64,000 bases of DNA. It comes from Beverwykella pulmonaria. Lineage: Eukaryota; Ascomycota; Dothideomycetes; Pleosporales; Melanommataceae. How positions within the stretch are numbered: position 1 is the first letter of the stretch; each line of letters starts with the position of its first letter. Shown here in pieces: positions 1 through 10,385 of this stretch. The DNA is taken from contig BCHH01000003.1 in NCBI GenBank assembly GCA_001599595.1, positions 2,106,263 through 2,170,262 of the forward strand. The letters are read 5' to 3'. A program made the position numbers and the translations under genes. The notes under the pieces are model-generated. The model saw only the letters and a program-made list of their open reading frames with translations. It was not told the origin of the DNA and ran no database searches.

Positions 1-2524
1 CTCCTATAGTTGTTTGGGATGCTTCTGCGCTACTAACATAAACAAGACACTGACCATGTCTGCTGTGACCTGGAGAAACCAGAACAAGACCCACGCTCTT
101 TGTAGGTGTATACTTCACTAGAGTTTGCCAGTTTTATACATGTCGGAGATGCGTGAGAACCTGAGTGGTTTGCGTGTATGTGAATTCATGATGCTACAGT
201 ATTAGAAAGACCAACACAAATATAAATACGTCGCTTCATGCCATTGACTTTTTCTCAGTATCTTTTATCCATCATAATTACTGCTCTGCGATCGGGCGTC
301 TCGGTAATGGGAATGTTGCGCCTAGAAGTTAAATGTAGGACAGGTATGTAGTTATTTAGCTCCATAAATGGGCATTTCGACATCAAGACATTATTCTTGC
401 CGTGGGAGGAACATGAAGGAAATATTTCACCAAAAACATTTAATTCTGTGAGGTTAACGTATTCTATGCCCTTTCTCTTCCTATATATTAGAAGCAATAC
501 CGTTTTTACACTTCATAGATACCAAAACTCACGAGGCTCTTGATAAAGGCAATCTACGTCGCAATGTCTCCCTGTGCACTCTGTGAAATCATGTAATCAT
601 ATAAACAGCGAAAATATTCGCCACGTAATCCGAACTCAACAGAACAAAGAAAGCACCTTTCTTATTTCCACATGAACTATTCAATGCAAGGGAACTAACA
701 TACAAGTTCCCACATGAGGTAACCCACCCTCCGATGATCCCATTAGCTGTGTTCGCTTAACACTACTAAGTGTTATGCAAAAGGACCAGCATCACTTAAA
801 CTTCTGACTCTAGGTGATTGACACAGCTATTTATATTCTCTGTCGTTTCCACTGGTCTCCGATATTGGCCGTCGCAAAGCACGTGAACCTACCAAAGCCA
901 AGTAAGCTCCCTTAACTGAGTGGCAAATATCCCCAGAAATCCTCATTCAGTCGTAGAACATGCCGTTAAAGTGAATATTGACGATTTTTATTTTCTCAAA
1001 ACTATTTTGGGATGCGTGTGAATGACTCAGATCTCGGGACTTGAAATTGGGCATCTCGAAATGACATGCCGATAATAGTTGTGACCCAGATTCATGCTTA
1101 GATAGCTTCGATGGTTTGGTGGCATGATGGCACAGTGATGACTATCTGTCAAGAACGTCGGTGCCGAGCCTTGGGGTAGGTGGTTGGATAGAGTTTGAGG
1201 ACTATGGCTGTGGGTTGGGCACAAGCACTGGGCAGATGATAACAAGAATAATAATTCCTAAGTCTGCGAAGAGTAGTCGTGCACAAGATACAATAGCATC
1301 AATACAATAGTAGTAATACAACTTCAAGTCGAAGTAAATACCCTTATTCAAAGAAAACCGGAACGTAGAATATCCATGCACATCCAATTGTTCTTACAAT
1401 TTCCCTTTCCTTTCCTATCATCTATATTCAATCGCTTCGTTATACAGAGTGTAAGTGTAAGCCGAGGACACCATAATGTCACGTGGATATGCCACTGACT
1501 AATCAGTCCGTCATATATATATCAGCTGTACATACATCACATACAATACACATCTTGACACCTCTTCCTCCACACTCCAGCTTACAGTAAGCCTACACTT
1601 GATATTGATACTAAATCCCACTGATGTTTATATTACAAATTATAGGAGACTGACATACGAATGCGAAGTGTGTACGATTGTAAACGCAAAGTTTCAAGGC
1701 GAAGAGTGATAAATACTGAGACGTCTAAGAAGTGAAAGAAATGATAATAAATGAAGATAAACGCATAGTAATATGATATGTCAAGACCGTCTGTACAACG
1801 AGCGGGTCTCGGTCCAAGAGGGGCTCAAGAGAACGTCGCCTTGTCAAGAAAAGGCGTAGAGGGCTCGTGAGGAGGCTTGTGGGAGGCTTGTAAGGGGGTT
1901 GTTGGTTGTGGTGATAGGTTGGTTCAGGGCCGCTAGGAAGTTGAAGGAGGGTGGGAGACAGAGATATAATAAATCAAGTGAATAGTATCATATAATCGCT
2001 ATCAATTGGTAGTAATTTTGCGCAATTTGAGGCTGTTTTGGTGCTGGAGATATAGGGTGTAAGTGTGTATGTCTACCCCTCACAGTGAAATCGGAGTTGC
2101 TAACAAGGCACTACCAAATTACCTCAGACCCATCAGGGAGAATCTGCCTTCGGTTCCGTCTCGCGCTTTCATTGGCCCATGAGTTTTAGAGTCTTGGTGG
2201 CGCGCTAGCCAGGGCTCTTTGCAGGGTAATCCGGAGGCAAGATTCTCCGCGAGGGTCTTATTACAGTCCCCTCTGTCTTGACCCACCGGAGGGACGTTGG
2301 ACACTTCTCGAAATTGCCTTTGCATTATTGAAACTTCATTTTCTTTTTCTACAGAAACTGCGCATCTTCTAGTGAGAGACCTCGAAGACGACGGTGCAGA
2401 CTTCCAATGTTCTGTAGCATCATATTCCACTCGCATAGCTTAAGGCAGCAACGTCTGTAAGCGAGTATGCCAAACGAGTCACAAGAGCCGCACTTGCCAT
2501 GAGATCGCTCGCGGACCTCTACCC
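1..2524. other. Gene-free left edge
   Basis: No convincing gene is visible. Open frames are under 110 codons, lack recognisable motifs and do not join into a spliced frame. The right end holds the presumed promoter and 5' leader of the receptor gene that starts at 2525. Confidence 0.5.
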
Positions 2525-5500
2525 ATGGCTCTCATACGCCTCTTGCAGCGCAAACCCGACGGCGAGATCGTCTTTCGCGAACCTACCAGCAGCGATGTCC
2601 CTGCCTACGCAATAATCTCTCATACCTGGGGAAAAGAGGAGGTCAGCTTTCAGGACATGGAAGCCGGCGTGGGCATGAGCAAGGCTGGCTGGAAGAAGAT
2701 AGAGTTCTGCGCGAAGCAGGCTGCAGCCGATGGGCTGGAATATTTCTGGATAGATACTTGTTGCATCGATAAAAAGAATGCAGTAGAGCTTTCGGCGGCC
2801 ATCAATTCGATGTTCCGATGGTATCAGAAGGCAGTTCGATGCTATGTCTATCTTTCGGATGTCTCGATTCAAGGCGAAGGACAAGACGGACAGTCCAACC
2901 CTACATGGGAAGCCGCGTTCAGTAAGAGTCGATGGTTCACTCGGGGCTGGACACTTCAAGAGCTCATTGCGCCGGCATATGTCGACTTCTTCAGCTCTAA
3001 TGGTGAGCGACTTGGGAACAAGCTGTCGCTAGAAGCGTTGATACACAGCATTACCGGCATTGCGAGGAATGCTCTCCTTGGTGATCCATTATACAATTTC
3101 AGCATCAATGAGCGAATGTTCTGGGCAGAGCGTCGAAACACCACTCTCGAAGAAGACAAAGCCTACTGCTTGCTTGGCATCTTTGACGTTTCGATGGCGC
3201 TGATCTATGGAGAAGGGGGAGAGAAGGCTGCCAGGCGGCTCCAGCACGAGATTCACGTATCTTACAAAGGTGACTGATATTGGCCAGAGCACGCATCAAT
3301 TCTTGTGGCTGACCCATATAGGCACCGACTTTGAACAATTCTCCGTCGGCATCGACCTCTCGACCCTGCCTCAGCTTGCTCAATTTGTCTCAAGGTCGAA
3401 GGAGCTTGCGGAAATGCACCAGCTGCTTCACGGCCACAATACTCGATCGATTGTTGTCCTTCACGGTCTTGGAGGGATTGGAAAGACTCAGCTGGCACTT
3501 GCCTATGCAATACGACATGAAGAAAAGTACACTGCTATATTTTGGTTAAATGCAAATGACGAGAATTCTCTCAGGCTGAGCTTTCGAGCCGTCGCTCAGC
3601 AGGTCTTGAAGTATCATCCTTCGACCAATCTGCTTACTGGCGTGGACTTGGGTGACCTCGATCAAGTAGTCTACGCGGTCAAGACCTGGCTTGATCTACA
3701 GAAGAACACACGCTGGCTGATGATCTATGATAATTATGACAACCCTCGAACGCCTAGCAATGCCAATAGCTCGGCAGTCGATATACGTCGATTCCTCCCC
3801 GGATCCAACCAAGGCTCAATCGTTATCACGACACGATCTGCGCAAGTCCGCGAAGGTCGTCGCATCCATGTGCAGAAGTTGCCGAATATTCAGGAAGGCC
3901 TTGAGATCCTGTCGAACACGTCGGGGCGGAAGGATATTGAAACCGGTATGTTAACACCGCCTGAAGATGCAACCTAGGGGTGATGCTGATAAGGCAGACC
4001 CCGATGCAATAGCGCTTGTCAAGGAACTTGATGGACTGCCTCTTGCTCTGTCCACGGCTGGGGCATATCTGGAGCACGTGACAACCAGCTTCTCGGATTA
4101 TCTTCGGCTTCACAAGGCGTCGTGGTTAAAGCTCCAGACCACGAGCCCACCACTCACATCCTACGAAGACCGCTCACTATACACGACATGGCAAATCACC
4201 CTCGACCAGATTGAGCAGGAGAATGCCGCGTCAGCAAAATTACTTAAGCTGTGGGCATATTTTGATCGACAGGATCTATGGTTTGAACTGCTTCGGCATG
4301 GAAGCTCTACAGACGAGGAATGGATGCAGGTGCTCACTGAGGACGAACTAAGCTTTAACAATGCCGTTAGACTTCTATGCAACTACGGACTAGTTGATCC
4401 GGAGTCGTCCTTCCCAGGTCTATACGGGTCTGGTGGTTACAGCGTGCATAGCTGTGTACACTCATGGACGGTATTTGTGCTCAACAAGGAGTGGGACCAG
4501 AGCTTAGCAAGGCTAGCCTTAACTTGCGTGGCCTCCAAGATTCCTTGTACGAACATGGAGAACTGGTGGCTGTTGCAACGGCGGCTGCTTCAGCATGCTA
4601 CACGACAGGAGAACTTCATAATGGAAGGCAAGGTGAATAGTGAGGGTTTGGACTGGACTTTGCACACTCTGGGCGACCTCTACAAGAACCAAGGCAAGCT
4701 GGCCGAGGCAGAGGCGATGTATATTCGGGCGCTGCAAGGCAAGGAGGAGGCACTTGGACCGAAGTATACATCGACGCTCAAAACAGTGAACAACCTAGGC
4801 TTGCTCTACTACGACCAGGGCAAGCTGGCCGAGGCAGAGGCGATGTACATTCGGGCGCTGCAAGGCAAGGAGGAGGTAGTTGGACCAAAGCACATATCGA
4901 CGCTCATGACGGTGAACAACCTAGGCTTGCTCTACTCCGACCAAGGCAATATGGCCGATGCGAAGGCAATGTATATTCGGGCGCTGCAAGGCCGTGAGGA
5001 GGCACTTGGACCGAAGCACACATCGACACTGCAGACGGTCAACAACCTAGGCATTCTCTACCGCAACCAAGGCAAGCTGGCCGAGGCGGAGGCGATGTTC
5101 AAGCGGGCACTGCAAGGCTACGAAGAAGCTCTTGGACCGAAGCACACTTCGACACTCGATACGGTCAACAACCTAGGCATCCTCTACTCTAAACAAGGCA
5201 AGCTGGCGGAGGCGGAGGCGATGTCCAAGCGGGCGCTGCAAGGCCGTGAGGAGGCACTTGGACCGAAGCACATATCGACGCTCGATACGGTCAACAACCT
5301 AGGCAACCTCTACAAGAACCAAGGCAAGTTAGCGGAGGCAGAGGCCATGTACATTCGGGCGCTGCAAGGCTACGAGGACGCTCTTGCCCCTGAACTTCTA
5401 CCGTCATATTTACCAGCGTTGAACACCATGTTCGCCTTTGGCGACCTCTTCTCGCGGACAGGTCGGAAAGACATGGCGAAGGGGATGTATAGTCAGGCAT

Positions 5501-5628
5501 TGTCTGGATATACAACCGTCCAGGGACCCTCCTCGAAATGGTGTAGGCAGCTTGAGGATCGACTTCATACGTTGCAAGTTGCGTCTGCTGAGTCGAAAGC
5601 AGGCCAAGATGAGTTTACGGAGATTTGA
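2525..5628 (+). CDS. NLR-like receptor: HET, NB-ARC and TPR domains
   Basis: A three-exon model (2525-3269, 3322-3945, 3998-5628) gives 999 aa. Both introns are 52 bp (GTGACT...ATAG and GTATGT...GGCAG) and restore frame exactly. Residues about 1-245 form a HET domain (AIISHTWG, YFWIDTCCIDK, GWTLQELIAP, YCLLGIFDV). Next comes an NB-ARC ATPase with Walker A GLGGIGKT at about 297-304, a Walker B-like LMIYDNYD, GSIVITTRS, and GLPLAL just after intron 2. From about residue 678 to 960 there are six 42-residue kinesin-light-chain-type TPR units and a divergent seventh. Fungal proteins of this architecture act in heterokaryon incompatibility and non-self recognition: the repeats sense, the NB-ARC oligomerises and HET triggers cell death. 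The frame is intact, so the gene is probably functional. The ligand is unknown. It sits alone beside dead transposons. Confidence 0.9.
4678..5433 (+). repeat. Six 126-bp TPR-coding units
   Basis: Units start at 4678, 4804, 4930, 5056, 5182 and 5308, at an exact 126-bp spacing. Each encodes 42 residues of the pattern LGxLYxxQGKLAEAEAM followed by RALQGxEEALGPKHxSTL and TVNN. Most differences are confined to a few codons per unit; the last unit drifts at its 3' end. Such uniformity at DNA level suggests recent duplication or gene conversion among units. Confidence 0.9.
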
Positions 5629-6422
5629 GTAGCAAAGTCGAAGTCTCTTAAGCACGCATCGTTCGTTCACACTGGCGTTGTCAGTGGTGGGGGTAGACAA
5701 GGTATAATATAATATAACATGTAAATAATATAAATTATTATTGCCATCTCTGGGAGGTCCTAAAATGTTTAAGAGAAGCTACAGCACACGACCCATGCAG
5801 AGTTATAGTGATATCTATTGTGCGCACAGGTTTTCAGCTGCTCAAAGTCAAAGTACCTCTCATGTGTCTCGGCACGGAGGGTGTCTCGCCACCTAGGGAC
5901 GGACATTATGCTTATTACAACTCTATCCGCTCTTTGTATATAACCTGCGCAACTCCTAGCGTAAGATAACTTTTCTATTTATCACTCCGGCCTGCAGGAA
6001 TTAGGTAGTTTGGTTGTGGAACGCTTGTATTGGGGGCCAGAGCTCGTCTCGCCTCACGTAATTGACCGATAGGCTCGTACTTAGGCTCGTGATAGGCCCC
6101 GTGAGCGTTGTGCTTGCCTTGAAGCTTGCCGTGAACTTAGCAAGACAGGCCTATCAGAGTAGAGATAGTAGAGCTTCTCTATCGATCAGTGAGGTGTTGA
6201 TCCGCCTGAACGGAGACCGAGACGAAGCTGGGAGATGCTATCTTAAAAACAAAAACAAAAACAATGCTAAAAGGGACGGCGGGTGGGTGATTCAAATCGT
6301 CGATCAAGCGTCGCGTGAGAGGCTTGATGAGATGAGCTCACATGAGGTGGATGTGATGAGGCTGAGATATCTCGTCGCGAGAATTCTTGTAGATGAGCAA
6401 ATAAAGCAATAACAAGACTGTT
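5629..6422. other. Intergenic, receptor 3' flank
   Basis: It holds the receptor 3' flank and AT-rich sequence near 5700-5750. There is an open stretch at 6062-6412 that begins with TTG and resembles no protein I know. A short AAAAAC run lies near 6244-6262. No gene is called here. Confidence 0.5.
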
Positions 6423-7655
6423 CTAATACACCCTCGCTACTGGTATGCTCCATGATCCTCCTTGTACGGCTTTCGCGGGCTCGACTTCGCTCATCCGCAC
6501 CACTTCGTCTTTTGGCGCCGATGGACCCGCCTCTATCTCCTCTGGCGCAGGGTTCTTGCGCTTACGACCGCGTCTTCCCTTAGCTGCAATGGCTTTTTCT
6601 ATCTCTTTCGCTTCACGTTTCGCCCGTGCCTTCTCCAGGTCTTTATAGCTCATCACCTTCGCCTTCACTAGGACTACTGATCTGGTTGATCGGCGAACTT
6701 TTGCTTCATTGTTTACTTTAAACAGGAATTTATTTTGATCCTGAAGAAGGGCGCATTTAGTAAAGGATGTTTGAGCGACACTTGCGAGCTTTTGTACGTG
6801 CCGCTGTATACGGCGTTTGCTTGGCTCATTGAGTTCCTGTTTAATCAGGTTATGCAACGAAGTAAGAGCTTCCGTTGTCACTGGCGTTACCAGCGTTACC
6901 GGCGTTTGTAGTGTTTCGTCTTGCAGACCAGATCTAACCACCTCGTTGTTGGCAACAGTGAGTTGAACTGGGGGCTTCTGTATACCTCTGAGCACTCTCT
7001 CTGGATTGAACGGAAACAAGCCAGTTGCAGCCCATCCGGCTATGATATTACTCCTAGTTAACGCCCTGTCCCGTGCAGGCTTGTATAGAGAGGTAAAATG
7101 TTCCTTGCCAATTTAGTCTACACCTCCTCGATTCAATCGCTCAACCTGGTTGCTATAGGCTGTCTTTAAGAGTGCGAAGACTCCGACATCACAGGGCTGG
7201 AGCTTATGAGAGGTGTGAGAGGGGAGACGACATAGGATGATGTTGTTTCCTAGGCAAAATTCCAAGATTTCGAGGGTTTCGTGAGTTCCGAAGTCATCAC
7301 ATATCAAAACCCGTGGTTTCCCGTCAGCTACTCCTCTAGTTTGGGGATCGAAAACACGCGTTAGCCACTCTAAGCTGATCTTCGAGTCTGTCCTACGTAT
7401 ACCTGTAGGGAGGTCTTGCGCCAGCACCTGGCTGGCTCGGTCCATGTCTGTGATGGTGGCGGGACACCTGGCAACAATGGACGCACTAGGCGGCTTGCCA
7501 AAAATAGCCAGCACGTGACCATCATAGATGTTTCTAGAAGAGCGCCACACCCTGAGGCTTAGCCAAGAATACAATACAGATAGCGAATCATTGATTAAGC
7601 TGCTATGTAAGCGCGCTAAATGCTCTGCCAAGACACTCTGTAGCCTCCTTCGCAC
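6423..7655 (-). pseudogene. Fot1/pogo-type transposase relic
   Basis: One minus-strand reading frame runs from 7655 to 6423, broken by a single TAA at 7113-7115. The upper part has the DDE core of the pogo/Fot1 family: RVLICDDFGTHE, then IILCRLPSHTSHKLQPCDVG and VFALLKTAY. After the stop the frame continues through IGKEHFTSLY and GLFPFNPERVLRGIQKP to a basic, low-complexity tail, as in the C-terminus of these transposases. The N-terminal helix-turn-helix/CENP-B DNA-binding half expected upstream (above 7655) cannot be read. The element is therefore N-terminally truncated and carries a nonsense codon, hence inactive. No convincing terminal inverted repeats or TA duplication were found. Confidence 0.85.
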
Positions 7656-8637
7656 GGATAAATTCGGAGTGTATATTTTCAGAGGCTGCGTGTCTTAAGA
7701 ACTTTAAAATATCTTTTCTTTGGATAGAACTATGATCCTAGTTCTCCGAAATTTTAAAGAGGTGTTAATGGCTGTACTAGAGCAGGGGTGCAAAGCCAAA
7801 ACGGTCCTAGACGCCTTGAACGGAACGATTGACGGCATGATCAAAATCGTTGTATTTTTTGTGCTATGTACTAGTTCCTGAATGAGAAATGTCTAAAGAA
7901 AAATATTACAGGCGCCGTTACTTTATATACTTACAGGTGGAAGAATTGTAGTGCCTAAACAATGGATTCATCTCGGCGGGGGGTGTTTCTCGACCAGCAG
8001 TGATAGACGTTACTCAGAGGATTCGGAAAAACTATATATATGATGTATCACGTAACCCGTGGACACACGGCCCGATAGGCTTCCGAGGGCCTCCGTAGGA
8101 GGCCCGCCGGGAAACAGAAGTATCCCTCACAATATTTAAAAACAAGAGTTGAAAGCCGTCTGAATCAAACCTAACTAACGCTAGTAGGGTCGTCAGATCC
8201 GCATGAAAGTCGTACCAACGGCATCACAGTCTGCCGCGGCAAAAAGGAAAATAAGGCGGAAACTAGGAAGGCCGCGTAGCATGTTGGCTGGTCGGAGAGC
8301 GAGTTTTTGATTGGTGGGCGGAAATGAGATGGAGGAACAGGCAGGTGAGGCGTAGAAAGAGCGTGGGCAGCTTAGCAGCAGAGGCGCCAGGGCCGGGTTA
8401 GAGAATTAAGGGAAAGAGATGAGGAAGAAGCCTGGCGACGGGAGGGTGGGCGTTTTATATGGATAAGCGCAGGAACTGCGATAAACCTAAAGAGGGAGTC
8501 CCCAGACAGAGATTACTACTGTATCAGACATGAACAAACCCGAAAGTTTTCTCTCGTCTACGTGTACTGAGGAATTACGTATATTAGGCTTAGCAACATA
8601 TTATGGTCATTAGGATTCAGTACGTGCCCATTGTCCA
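7656..8637. other. Intergenic between two relics
   Basis: No gene is recognised. The expected N-terminal half of the pogo transposase is not readable here. Two GC-rich hairpins stand out at 8056-8069 and 8087-8105. The rest looks like decayed accessory DNA. Confidence 0.4.
8087..8105. repeat. Perfect 19-nt hairpin
   Basis: GGGCCTCC, a GTA loop, then GGAGGCCC form a perfect 8-bp stem. A second small stem (CCGTG, GACA, CACGG) lies just upstream at 8056-8069. Nested hairpins of this kind are common near the termini of mobile elements, but no matching partner was found, so the role is unknown. Confidence 0.5.
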
Positions 8638-9587
8638 TCAAAAGTCCTTCCAGTGTGCATCAAAATTCTTGATGGTAGCTTCCGCAACATCAGTCCCAAG
8701 CTTATTGCTAGCTCCGGACGCAAACGTAAAATGAATTCTACACTAGTTACCACTTGATCTCATACGCCAAAAGTGAATATACGTACACCTCCAAACACCC
8801 TGCTTTCACCATTCTCGAAGTTGGCATACGTAAGATTCGCATAATGCCTCGTGATGAACCCAACATTGTCCACAGTAACATTACTAGTCACCGTTACATT
8901 GATAGAATCAGTACCAAGATAACTCCGAATGACCTGTGCTGCAGCACCTCCAAATGTGGCGTGCGTCGAGACATAATCTTGATGGATGGGCGTTGGAGTG
9001 AGGAGGGGCGTCCAGTCTGGAAATGTGACACTGCGTTTGCTGGCGAGATAAATCCCAGGATAGTGAATTGCAGTGATGGGTCTCCAGGTGTTTTACTTGA
9101 ATCTGTGTCGAAATTAGCAAGCCAGTGTCGGGTAAATCGTAGGTCTCTGGCAAGTTCTTACTTGAAGTGCCAAGCGGCTATCCCAGCATTTGCTAACGCG
9201 TAATTGAATTGAGGGTAGCTAGAGAATCACTGACTGCCGCGTTAGCAATACGAGTCCATTGCCTGGCGTAGTTAGCGAAGTTGGAAATCTCGAAGCCCAA
9301 CATTTTACTCACGATATACTGCTCTCTCTCCAAAAATACGCCGTGTAAGTATCAAATTTCGATCTAACCGTGGAGTTTCGCTCCCCATACGCCTTCACTC
9401 AATTTACATGCTCTTCGTAGGCCGGATCGCTTGGACTCGGAGGGGGAGGGACGTCAAACTGAGCTACGTCTCCTACTCCAGCAAAGAGCTGCACATATCG
9501 CGCCTGTGGAACATCTGGTAGCAGTGCACCACCCAATGTATTCTGATAAACACCCGGCGCTGGCGTATTGCTCGCTGACATCCCCAA
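8638..9587 (-). pseudogene. Vanadium haloperoxidase-like (PAP2 superfamily) pseudogene
   Basis: Read on the minus strand from 9587 to a stop at 8638-8640. Fragments match the fungal vanadium-dependent haloperoxidase/PAP2 family in order: TPAPGVYQ and PPPPSPSDPAYEEHVN, then VKAYGERNS, ALANAGIAAWHFK, WRPITAIHYPGIYLA, TPIHQDYVSTHATFGGAAA (the vanadate/phosphate-binding segment) and ESRVFGG leading into FTFASGASNKLGTDVAE. Probable introns with good sites remain, for example a 50-bp one (GTGAGT...CTAACTACGCCAG) and a 44-bp one near the 3' end. Lesions include a TGA after EEHVN, a frameshift before ALANAG and a TAA just before NTWRPITAI. The 5' end, where a signal peptide would be expected, is missing and abuts the mariner relic. 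It would have been an oxidoreductase acting on halides or a related phosphatase; it is now dead. Confidence 0.75.
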
Positions 9588-9600
9588 ATCAAGTATGCGC

Positions 9601-10382
9601 AGCTAAAGGCTAAGGTAGTGGGGGTGCGCGTTAGTCAGAAGACTCTCTATCACCTACTTAAGAAATACCATATTACAAACTAGATTGCAAAGAAGCAGCC
9701 AAAGCTCACTCCTGCGCATGCTAGAGCAAGACTTAGATAGGCTAGAAAGAGGAGAAACTTTAATTTCAAAACAGTAACCTATTTAGACGAAGTGTCAGCA
9801 AAGAGAGGAAAGGGCCATAAATTGGTATGGGTCTTCCGTACGCTATTACAAAAGTGGAATTATGAGATGATTGAGGAGACAAATATAAGGAAAGACATGG
9901 TGCAGATGTTCTGGGGCTGCTTCTGGTATAACAGCTGATCTGAGCTTGTCACCATAGAAAGAGATCCACAGTCTAGACGGAATGGCTACAGCGCTCATTT
10001 ATATATCTAGGCTTTGGAGGAAGGCCTTCTGCCAATCTTGGCTGAAGATACTCTCTATCAGATGGATAACGCGCCAATACACACTGCCTACGATACTTCT
10101 CTGTGGCTAAATGCGATGGATGAGGTGCTTGAGTGGCCACCCTACTTACTAGACCTAAATCCAATTGAACACCTTTGGTGGGCACTCAAGAAGAAGATCT
10201 GTGAACTGTGCCCAGAATTAGAGAGCCAAGGACTACAGGAGATTGATAGGGAGGCTTTTATTGAGGCTGCCAAAGAAGCTTGGCAAGCCTTACCCCAAGA
10301 TCTTATGAAGAAGCTGATCAATTCAATGCCGAAAAGAATAAAGGCAGTCATAAAGGCTAGAGGCTGGCAAACAAAGTACTAG
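9601..10382 (+). pseudogene. Tc1/mariner transposase relic
   Basis: A single plus-strand frame can be read from about 9618 to the stop at 10380-10382. It shows VSQKTLYHLLKKYHIT (helix-turn-helix region), KLTPAHARARL, TYLDEVSAKRGKGH (first catalytic Asp region), MFWGCFWYN, YQMDNAPIHTA (second Asp) and WPPYLLDLNPIEHLWWALKK (DD-D/E C-terminal motif), ending GWQTKY. Four in-frame stops interrupt it: 9681 (TAG), 9738 (TAG), 9936 (TGA) and 10008 (TAG). Each is explained by one C-to-T or G-to-A transition. The N-terminus is missing where it meets the haloperoxidase pseudogene, and no inverted repeats were found. The last 122 codons (10014-10382) remain open but cannot make an active transposase. Confidence 0.85.
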
Positions 10383-10385
10383 GAC

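Noticed and set aside
6062..6412. 116-codon frame between the receptor and the pogo relic
   Set aside because: Begins with TTG, no ATG near the start, no recognisable motif.
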